Assembly: GCA_947647645.1 (NCBI GenBank)
Contig: CANSLE010000058.1
Span: 1-10,618, forward strand
Length of the DNA: 10,618 bases
From: an uncultured Microbacterium sp.
Lineage (GTDB): Bacteria; Actinomycetota; Actinomycetes; Actinomycetales; Microbacteriaceae
Direction of reading: 5' to 3'
The stretch's first letter is position 1. Each line of letters starts with the position of its first letter. This document shows positions 5,988-10,618 of this stretch, piece by piece. Made by a program: the position numbers and the translations under genes. The notes under the pieces were generated by a model. It was not told the origin of the DNA. It did not search any database and saw nothing but the letters and a program-made list of their open reading frames with translations.

Positions 5988-7006
5988 ATGGTCACCAGGG
6001 GGAAGAACAGGAAATAGAGGGCGAGGGCCGCGGAAGCCGACGGCAGGATCGAGTCGAGCCGGTCCAGCACGCCGCCGTGACCCGGCAACCAGGAACTCAT
6101 GTCCTTGATGCCCAAGTCGCGTTTGATCATGGACTCGCCCAGATCGCCGACGGTCGCGCAGCCGAGGATCAGCAGGCCGAAGACCGCGCCGGCCCACCAG
6201 GGCACGCCCAGCACGAAGAGTCCCCAGAGCACGGCGGCCACGACGGTGGCGAGAGCGCCGCCGGCGAATCCCTCCCACGTCTTCTTCGGGCTGATCCGCG
6301 GCGCCATCGGGTGGGCACCGAAGGCGACCCCGAACGCGTAGGCCCCGGTGTCGGCGGCGACGACGGCGATCAACATGCCGAGCACCCAGTACTCGCCCTG
6401 CTCCTGCCGCAGCAGCACGAGTGCGAGGCTCGCGAGGAAGGGCACGTACAGCGGCACGAAGCCCGCGATGAGCACGTCGTCCAGCACGTCGCCGTATCGA
6501 CGGCCGTCGCCCGCGACCATCTGCGCGAGCAGGCGCCAGACGATCACCGCCGCGACGGCGCCGAAGGTGAGCGCCCAGTGGGTGAGATGGCCGGCGAAGA
6601 ACGCGGACAGCATGATGACCGCCCCCGCCACCACCTGTGGCCAGACGTCGACGCGACGGCCTGCCGTCTGGAGCGCTCGGCTGAACTCGAAGACCCCCAG
6701 AAGGCAGACCGGGATCGCGAACACCAGGAAGAGCCACTTGATGAACAGCAGCGAACCCAGCACCACGACGCCTACGGCCAGGCCGATGAGCGTCGCCATC
6801 AACAGATTGCGACCTGTTCGGGCATTGATACGGTCGTTGACCTCTTCGAAGTCCGCGCGCGCGCGATCGATCTGGTGCTCGAACTCGCTACGGGCGGCAC
6901 GGACGTGGGCGTGGAAGCCCGCCGACGATCCCGAGCGGGCGCGGTCGCCACCGGGACCGGATGTGCTTTCGGACCCGGTGTCCCCCGGAGAATCGGTCGT
7001 CGGCAC
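5984..7006 (-). CDS. cdsA: Phosphatidate cytidylyltransferase (CDP-diglyceride synthase)
   Basis: Makes CDP-diacylglycerol from phosphatidic acid and CTP, the entry to membrane phospholipids. Seen: 340 aa. The C-terminal signature is complete: SMIKRDLGIKD (292-302) continuing to LPGHGGVLDRLD (307-318). ADTGAYAFG (218-226) and SPKKTWEGFAGG (239-250) are also family motifs. About eight hydrophobic segments lie between residue 68 and the end. The N-terminal 65 residues are cytoplasmic: a Gly/Ser-rich stretch, then a heptad-like helix (about 33-62, EFEHQIDRARADFEEVNDRI) leading to RTGRNLL. Start: GTG at 7006, which begins just past the frr stop (TGA 7013-7011) and has GAGG at 7019-7016 about 9 nt upstream. 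The frame is open to 7063 inside frr, but that stretch is Arg/Ser-rich shadow. Its stop overlaps the start of the DivIVA-type gene. Confidence 0.96.
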   Translation of the reverse strand: MPTTDSPGDTGSESTSGPGGDRARSGSSAGFHAHVRAARSEFEHQIDRARADFEEVNDRINARTGRNLLMATLIGLAVGVVVLGSLLFIKWLFLVFAIPVCLLGVFEFSRALQTAGRRVDVWPQVVAGAVIMLSAFFAGHLTHWALTFGAVAAVIVWRLLAQMVAGDGRRYGDVLDDVLIAGFVPLYVPFLASLALVLLRQEQGEYWVLGMLIAVVAADTGAYAFGVAFGAHPMAPRISPKKTWEGFAGGALATVVAAVLWGLFVLGVPWWAGAVFGLLILGCATVGDLGESMIKRDLGIKDMSSWLPGHGGVLDRLDSILPSASAALALYFLFFPLVTI

Positions 7007-7010
7007 GTCC

Positions 7011-7565
7011 TCAGACCTCGAGAAGCTCGGCCTCTTTGCGCTTGAGCGCCTCGTCGATCTCATCGACGTGGCTGCGCGTGACGGCGTCCAGCTCCTTCTC
7101 GGCGCGGACGAGGTCGTCTTCGCCGACCTCGCTCTTCAGCGCGTCCAGCTCGTCCTTGGCCTTGCGGCGGATGCCCCGCAGGTGCACCTTCGCGTCCTCG
7201 CCCTTGGTGCGGACGAGCTTGACGTACTCCTTGCGACGCTCGGCGGTCAGCTCCGGCATCGAGACGCGCACGATGTTCCCGTCGTTCGACGGGTTCGCTC
7301 CCAGGTTGGGCATGTCCCGGATCGCCTGCTCGATCGCCTTCAGCGCGGACTTGTCGTACGGCGTGACGACGAGGGTGCGAGCCTCCAGGGTGTTCAGCGA
7401 GGCCAGCTGCGAGAGCGGCGTCGGGGAGCCGTAGTAGTCGACCAGGATCTTCTGGAAGAGCTGGGGGTTCGCTCGGCCTGTGCGCACGGTCGCGAAGTCT
7501 TCCTTCGCAGCCTCGACGGCGCGGTCCATGCGGGCGGACGTGTCGGCCAGGATCTCGGCGATCAC
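7011..7565 (-). CDS. frr: Ribosome recycling factor
   Basis: With EF-G it splits the post-termination ribosome into subunits. Seen: 184 aa from the chosen start, the normal RRF length. VRTGRANPQLF (27-37), YYGSPTPLSQLA (44-55) and VVTPYDKSALKAIEQAI are hallmark segments of the RRF three-helix bundle and beta domain. The C-terminal half is helical and charged as expected, ending ALKRKEAELLEV. Start: two GTGs are in frame, at 7571 and 7565. GGAG (7574-7571) overlaps the first and sits 5 nt before the second, so 7565 is chosen; the resulting VIAEIL N-terminus also fits the usual MI..VL beginning of actinobacterial RRFs. It lies 56 nt after pyrH, with a possible internal promoter, and 4 nt before cdsA. 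Confidence 0.95.
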   Translation of the reverse strand: MIAEILADTSARMDRAVEAAKEDFATVRTGRANPQLFQKILVDYYGSPTPLSQLASLNTLEARTLVVTPYDKSALKAIEQAIRDMPNLGANPSNDGNIVRVSMPELTAERRKEYVKLVRTKGEDAKVHLRGIRRKAKDELDALKSEVGEDDLVRAEKELDAVTRSHVDEIDEALKRKEAELLEV

Positions 7566-7596
7566 GGTCACTCCATTCGTTCGGTACGTCAGGGAA

Positions 7597-7602
7597 AGTC
7601 TA
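7597..7602 (-). promoter_or_regulatory. Candidate internal -10 element (TAGACT) in the pyrH-frr gap
   Basis: TAGACT on the minus strand fits TANNNT. Transcription would begin near 7590, giving a leader of about 25 nt before the frr GTG at 7565 that includes its GGAG. The -35 region falls in the last codons of pyrH and is poor. It might supplement frr-cdsA transcription; pattern evidence only. Confidence 0.35.
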
Positions 7603-7621
7603 GTGCGGAGCGCTCTGCCGC

Positions 7622-8341
7622 TCAGACGGTGACGAGCGTGCCGATCGAATCTCCCAGCAGCGCGCGCGTGACGTTGCCCGCGGGCTCCATGCCGAAAACG
7701 CGCATGTCGATGCCGTTGTCCATGCAGAGGCTGAAGGCGGTCGAATCGACGACCCTCAAGCCGCGCTGGAGGGCGTCGCGATAGGTGATCGTGTCGATGC
7801 GCTCGGCCTCGGGGTTCGTCTTGGGATCGGCCGTGTACACGCCGTCCACGCCGTTCTTGGCGACGAGCACCTGGTCGGCGCCGATCTCGAGCGCCCGTTG
7901 CGCGGCGACGGTGTCGGTCGAGAAGTACGGGAGGCCGGCACCCGCGCCGAAGATGACGACGCGCCCCTTCTCCATGTGACGCTCGGCGCGGCGCGGGATG
8001 TACGGCTCGGCGACCTGTGTCATCGAGATGGCCGACTGCACGCGAGTGGCGGCGCCCGCCTGCTCCAGGAAGTCCTGCAGGGCGAGAGCGTTCATCACCG
8101 TGCCGAGCATGCCCATGTAGTCGGCGCGCCCCCGGTCCATCCCACGCTGGCTCAGTTCCGCTCCGCGGAAGAAGTTGCCTCCTCCGACGACGATCGAGAC
8201 CTCCACACGGTCTACCGCGGCGGCGATCTCGCGAGCGATCTGACCGACCACGTCGGGGTTGACGCCCAGCTGTCCCCCTCCGAACGCCTCTCCGGACAGT
8301 TTCAGGAGGACGCGACGGCGTCCGGTGTTCTCATCGATCAC
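7622..8341 (-). CDS. pyrH: Uridylate kinase (UMP kinase)
   Basis: Phosphorylates UMP to UDP in the cytosol; the bacterial enzyme is a hexamer of the amino-acid-kinase fold. Seen: 239 aa, normal length. VLLKLSGEAF (11-20) is the ATP-binding start. GGGNFFRG (53-60) and RADYMGMLGTVMNALALQD (72-90) are UMP-binding segments. STDTVAAQRALEIGAD (141-156) and AKNGVDGVYTADPK (161-174) complete the signature. Start: GTG at 8341 with AGAGGA (8354-8349) 7 nt upstream. A terminator separates it from tsf and it has its own -10 candidate, so it heads a second unit pyrH-frr-cdsA-DivIVA-type gene. Confidence 0.97.
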   Translation of the reverse strand: MIDENTGRRRVLLKLSGEAFGGGQLGVNPDVVGQIAREIAAAVDRVEVSIVVGGGNFFRGAELSQRGMDRGRADYMGMLGTVMNALALQDFLEQAGAATRVQSAISMTQVAEPYIPRRAERHMEKGRVVIFGAGAGLPYFSTDTVAAQRALEIGADQVLVAKNGVDGVYTADPKTNPEAERIDTITYRDALQRGLRVVDSTAFSLCMDNGIDMRVFGMEPAGNVTRALLGDSIGTLVTV

Positions 8342-8365
8342 GGGGGGTTCCTCTCGTCGAGATGC

Positions 8366-8371
8366 AGACTA
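8366..8371 (-). promoter_or_regulatory. Candidate -10 element (TAGTCT) for the pyrH unit
   Basis: TAGTCT on the minus strand begins about 17 nt past the tsf terminator's T-run. It would start transcription near 8359, just ahead of the pyrH ribosome-binding site at 8354-8349. The same hexamer precedes the 585-aa membrane protein gene. The -35 position overlaps the terminator tail and has no good hexamer. Confidence 0.5.
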
Positions 8372-8388
8372 TCGAAGGCAGGGCATGG

Positions 8389-8423
8389 AAAAGGGGTCCG
8401 CATTCGGCGAATGCGGACCCCTT
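8389..8423 (-). terminator. Intrinsic terminator of the rpsB-tsf unit
   Basis: A perfect 16-bp inverted repeat, AAGGGGTCCGCATTCG against its complement, is separated by a single base (8391-8423). In RNA this gives a 14-bp stem with a 5-nt loop. On the minus strand it is followed by TTTTCC. It begins 8 nt after the TAG stop of tsf. Stem length, GC content and T-run fit a Rho-independent terminator. Confidence 0.92.
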
Positions 8424-8431
8424 CGAACGAC

Positions 8432-9259
8432 CTACGCGCCGACCTTGAAGCGGGCGAAGTCGGTGATCGTGATGCCGGCGTCGCCGGCGACCTTGGCGAC
8501 AGACAGCTTGTTGTCCTTCGCGTAGTCCTGGTCGAGCAGGGCGACCTGCTTGAAGAACGCGTTCACGCGACCTTCGACGATCTTCGGCAGGGCTGCTTCG
8601 GGCTTGCCCTCGTTGCGGGAGATCTCCGTGACGATCTCGCGCTCCTTCTCGACCTCGTCGACGGGAACGTCGTCGCGCGTCAGGTAGGTCGGGTTGGCGA
8701 ACGAGATGTGCTGCGCGATCGAGCGCGCGGTCTCGGCGTCGTCACCCGCGTAGGCGAGCACGACACCCACCTGCGGCGGGAGGTCCTTGCTGGTCTTGTG
8801 CAGGTAGATCTCGAACTTGTCGCCGGACAGCGTGCGCACGCGGCGCAGTTCGACCTTCTCGCCGATGATGGCGGCCTCGTCGGAGATGAGGTCGGCGACG
8901 CTCTTGCCGTCGGCGTCCGCCGCCAGAGCGGCCTCGACCGAGTCGGCGCCCACGGCGGCGGCCGCGGCGAGCACCTTGTCGGCGAGAGCGATGAAGCGCT
9001 CGTTCTTCGCGACGAAGTCGGTCTCCGTGTTGAGCTCGAGGATCGTGACCTTGCCGTTGTTCAGGGCGGCGGTGACGAGGCCCTCGCTCGTGGAGCGGTC
9101 GGCGCGCTTCGCGTTGCCCTTCGCGCCCTTGAGACGGAGGATCTCGACGGCCTTCTCGAGGTCGCCGTCGGCCTCCTCGAGCGCCTTCTTGGTGTCGACC
9201 ATGCCCGTGCCGAGCTGCTCGCGCAGGGCCTTGATGTCGGCGATGGTGAAGTTTGCCAT
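8432..9259 (-). CDS. tsf: Translation elongation factor Ts
   Basis: Nucleotide exchange factor that releases GDP from EF-Tu. Seen: 275 aa. The N-terminal UBA-like module starts at residue 3 and carries the EF-Ts signature LREQLGTGMVDTKKAL (12-27). The core begins with ELNTETDFVAKNE (75-87), whose TDFV (80-83) contacts EF-Tu. A second dimerisation-like half includes IAQHISFANPTYL and the end GITITDFARFKVGA. Length matches the actinobacterial family. Start: ATG at 9259 with AAGGAG (9273-9268) 8 nt upstream. It lies 90 nt after rpsB with a hairpin between, and it ends at a strong terminator. Confidence 0.98.
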   Translation of the reverse strand: MANFTIADIKALREQLGTGMVDTKKALEEADGDLEKAVEILRLKGAKGNAKRADRSTSEGLVTAALNNGKVTILELNTETDFVAKNERFIALADKVLAAAAAVGADSVEAALAADADGKSVADLISDEAAIIGEKVELRRVRTLSGDKFEIYLHKTSKDLPPQVGVVLAYAGDDAETARSIAQHISFANPTYLTRDDVPVDEVEKEREIVTEISRNEGKPEAALPKIVEGRVNAFFKQVALLDQDYAKDNKLSVAKVAGDAGITITDFARFKVGA

Positions 9260-9300
9260 GGGTGGTGGCTCCTTGCGTGTCGTGAGTTCTCGTGGGATGC

Positions 9301-9338
9301 CGGTGCGAAGCCGCTCGCTCAGGAGCGGCCCCGCACCG
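9301..9338 (-). promoter_or_regulatory. Hairpin in the rpsB-tsf intergenic region (attenuator or processing stem candidate)
   Basis: Outer arms CGGTGCG (9301-9307) and CGCACCG (9332-9338) enclose inner arms GCCGCTC (9310-9316) and GAGCGGC (9323-9329) with a 6-nt loop. The only interruption is a 2-by-2 internal loop. The stem begins about 11 nt after the rpsB stop. No T-tract follows on the minus strand, so it is not a full intrinsic terminator. It may trim the ratio of tsf to rpsB, protect the rpsB 3' end, or mark a cleavage site. Confidence 0.55.
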
Positions 9339-9349
9339 ATGACATGGTC

Positions 9350-10219
9350 TTACTCGGCAGCGGTCGCTGCGGCGTCGCCCTCGGCCTTGGCCTCGGCGCC
9401 CGCGATGTCGGCGTCCGACTCGGTGGCGATGGTCTCGACCTCGGCGACGTCCGTGACGACGGGAGTCTCGAGCAGCTCGCGCTCCCAGTCGGCGAGGGGC
9501 TCGGCGTCAGCCGACTCGTCCGTCGGCTGGTGGCGCTGGATGAGGCCCTCGGCCGCGGCGTCGGCGATGATGCGGGTGAGCAGGCCCACCGAGCGGATCG
9601 CGTCGTCGTTACCCGGAATCGGGAACTGGAACTCGTCGGGGTCGGCGTTGGTGTCGAGGATGCCGATCACGGGGATGCCGAGCTTCTGGGCTTCGCTGAC
9701 CGCGAGGTGCTCGCGCTTGGCGTCGACGATCCAGATGGCGGAGGGCGTCTTCGTGAGGTTGCGGATACCACCGAGCGACTTGTGCAGCTTGTCGAGCTCG
9801 CGCTTCTTGAGCAGCAGCTCCTTCTTCGTGAAGCCGCTCTCGGCGGGGTTCTCGAAGTTGAGCTCCTCGAGCTCCTTCATGCGCGCAAGACGCTTGGAGA
9901 CGGTCGAGAAGTTGGTGAGGAGGCCACCGAGCCAGCGCTGGTTGACGTAGGGCTGGCCGACACGCGTCGCCTGCTCGGCGATGACTTCCTGCGCCTGCTT
10001 CTTGGTGCCGACGAACAGCACGGTGCCGCCGTGCGCGACCGTCTCGCGCACGTACTCGTACGCCTTGTCGATGTAGCCCAGCGACTGCTGCAGGTCGATG
10101 ATGTGGATGCCGGAGCGCTCCGTCAGGATGAAGCGCTTGACCTTCGGGTTCCACCGGCGGGTCTGGTGTCCGAAGTGAACGCCGCTGTCGAGCAGCTGGC
10201 GAATGGTGACGACGGCCAT
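9350..10219 (-). CDS. rpsB: 30S ribosomal protein S2
   Basis: Component of the small ribosomal subunit at the head-body junction. Seen: 289 aa. LLDSGVHFGHQTRRWNPKV (9-27) and VLFVGTKKQAQEVI (67-80) are S2 signatures, as are RWLGGLLTNFSTV (95-107) and the DTNADPDEFQFPIPGNDDAIRS stretch (189-210). After about residue 231 there is an acidic Ala/Glu/Asp/Thr-rich tail of nearly 60 residues, making it longer than E. coli S2 (241 aa); such tails are usual in actinobacteria. Start: ATG at 10219 with AAGGAG (10232-10227) 7 nt upstream. The frame is open to 10369 but that part is leader RNA. It is the first gene of the rpsB-tsf unit. Confidence 0.98.
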   Translation of the reverse strand: MAVVTIRQLLDSGVHFGHQTRRWNPKVKRFILTERSGIHIIDLQQSLGYIDKAYEYVRETVAHGGTVLFVGTKKQAQEVIAEQATRVGQPYVNQRWLGGLLTNFSTVSKRLARMKELEELNFENPAESGFTKKELLLKKRELDKLHKSLGGIRNLTKTPSAIWIVDAKREHLAVSEAQKLGIPVIGILDTNADPDEFQFPIPGNDDAIRSVGLLTRIIADAAAEGLIQRHQPTDESADAEPLADWERELLETPVVTDVAEVETIATESDADIAGAEAKAEGDAAATAAE

Positions 10220-10398
10220 GGCCGTTCTCCTTTTCGTGGGGTTGATCGCGGGGACCGGTCGGTCCCGTGCGCCTGGCGCCCGGCGCACACCCGCTCGCCG
10301 CTGTCGCGGTGAGACCTCGGGGTGTGGATGCCGCGGCATCCGTCCGTGGGACGGTGCCGCTGTGGGCACGCGGAGTCACCCCGGCGTGCGGGGTGCGT
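10220..10398 (-). promoter_or_regulatory. Structured 5' leader of rpsB
   Basis: This stretch of about 180 nt without a gene holds, in order from the promoter, a CACCCCG/CGGGGTG hairpin (10377-10395), CCGTCC/GGACGG with a 3-nt loop (10340-10354), the 16-bp palindrome GGATGCCGCGGCATCC (10326-10341), GTGCGCC/GGCGCAC (10267-10288) and GGGACC/GGTCCC (10251-10266). CACACCC (10286-10292) can also pair with GGGTGTG (10320-10326), which would break the 10267-10288 stem, so alternative folds exist. The last about 30 nt with the AAGGAG site are unpaired. Known: rpsB leaders in gammaproteobacteria bind S2 for autoregulation. A like role here is inference; I do not recognise the fold as a named family. 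Confidence 0.6.
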
Positions 10399-10403
10399 CC
10401 TCC

Positions 10404-10412
10404 AGTGTATCA
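10404..10412 (-). promoter_or_regulatory. Extended -10 promoter (TG-A-TACACT) of rpsB
   Basis: On the minus strand TGATACACT gives an extended -10 (TG, one base, TACACT at 10409-10404). The start of transcription would be near 10397, so the leader is about 178 nt. The -35 region is G-rich with no TTGACA-like hexamer, as expected when the extended -10 carries the weight. It is the only TANNNT in the surrounding region. Confidence 0.6.
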
Positions 10413-10512
10413 GTCACGCCTCCTCCCCTGCCCCTCGGCGCGTGGCATCGTCCACAGATGTCCGCTGCGGCGACGAGGCGCGGTCGCGGGCCTGCACGCT
10501 GGAGAGATGTCG

Positions 10513-10618
10513 GTGCGAACTCGCCTCCCTCCCCTCGCCGGTCTCGTGCTGACGGTCGTCGGTCTCGCCGCCGTCGGAGGGCCGGCGGTCGCCCCGGCGG
10601 CCGCCCTCCGCCTGCCCG
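10513..10618 (+). CDS. Secreted protein N-terminus, probably M23-family metallopeptidase (truncated by window edge)
   Basis: Seen: 35 codons of a signal peptide. A short basic start (VRTRLPP) is followed by a hydrophobic core (LAGLVLTVVGLAAVGG) and an Ala/Pro-rich stretch (PAVAPAAA) with likely signal-peptidase sites. No catalytic domain is in view. Known: in many actinobacteria, including Mycobacterium tuberculosis (Rv2891 beside rpsB Rv2890c), an M23 peptidase is divergent from rpsB; the product name rests on that position alone. Start: ATG at 10507 and GTG at 10513 are in frame. GGAG (10501-10504) is only 2 nt before the ATG but 8 nt before the GTG, so GTG is preferred. No TA dinucleotide occurs between 10412 and 10506, so no TANNNT promoter is visible for it. 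Confidence 0.6.
   Translation, partial: MRTRLPPLAGLVLTVVGLAAVGGPAVAPAAALRLP

Noticed and set aside
5988..6737. Upstream extension of the DivIVA-type gene inside cdsA
   Set aside because: The extra residues are Arg-rich translation of cdsA in another frame. The ATG in the ATGA overlap gives the start matching the first DivIVA-type repeat.
7898..10312. Plus-strand open frame of 804 codons antisense to pyrH, tsf and rpsB
   Set aside because: The product is a Val/Leu/Asp/Gly-rich mirror of three certain genes, with no domain and no ribosome-binding site.
10326..10341. 16-bp palindrome as an operator for a DNA-binding repressor
   Set aside because: It lies about 55 nt downstream of the predicted rpsB transcription start among other RNA-type stems. 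I recognise no regulator consensus, so RNA structure is the simpler reading.
10220..10369. rpsB extended upstream by 50 codons
   Set aside because: The extension lies in the hairpin-rich leader. The ATG at 10219 has an AAGGAG site and begins the conserved S2 N-terminus.

Overview
The window looks like core chromosome of a high-GC actinobacterium. The family is very probably Microbacteriaceae and the genus most likely Microbacterium. I infer this from the strong G/C bias at third codon positions, the frequent GTG starts, the gene order rpsB-tsf-pyrH-frr-cdsA-DivIVA-domain protein, and remembered resemblance of several proteins to Microbacterium entries. No database search was made.

Right part (about 5420-10500, minus strand): a translation and envelope cluster reading leftwards. 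It begins with a roughly 180-nt hairpin-rich rpsB leader behind an extended -10 promoter. rpsB (ribosomal protein S2), an intergenic hairpin and tsf (EF-Ts) follow, closed by a near-perfect intrinsic terminator. A second unit, pyrH (UMP kinase), frr (ribosome recycling factor), cdsA (CDP-diglyceride synthase) and a gene with four DivIVA-type repeats, starts from its own promoter just past that terminator. cdsA and the DivIVA-type gene overlap by ATGA. At the far right edge the first 35 codons of a divergent secreted protein are present; by position it is probably an M23 peptidase.

Middle part (3627-5375, minus strand): three tightly packed genes. They are a membrane-anchored lytic-transglycosylase-like protein, a 93-aa Cys/His zinc-binding-like protein and an alpha/beta hydrolase, separated by 5 nt and 1 nt. 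A TAGAAT -10 element lies 9 nt upstream of the first.

Left part: a plus-strand AI-2E family (PF01594) membrane protein, 2514-3593, is convergent with the hydrolase. It is divergent from a minus-strand pair: a 585-aa membrane protein with an internal lipobox-like segment, followed after 1 nt by a thioredoxin-fold protein of YbbN/CnoX type that runs off the left edge.

No mobile element, CRISPR array, tRNA, rRNA or phage gene was seen, and I see no clearly novel multi-gene system. The points most worth a second look are the structured rpsB leader, the rpsB-tsf intergenic hairpin, two leaderless-type starts with identical 9-nt spacing, the internal lipobox and possible internal start in the 585-aa protein, and the fourfold DivIVA-like repeat protein coupled to cdsA.
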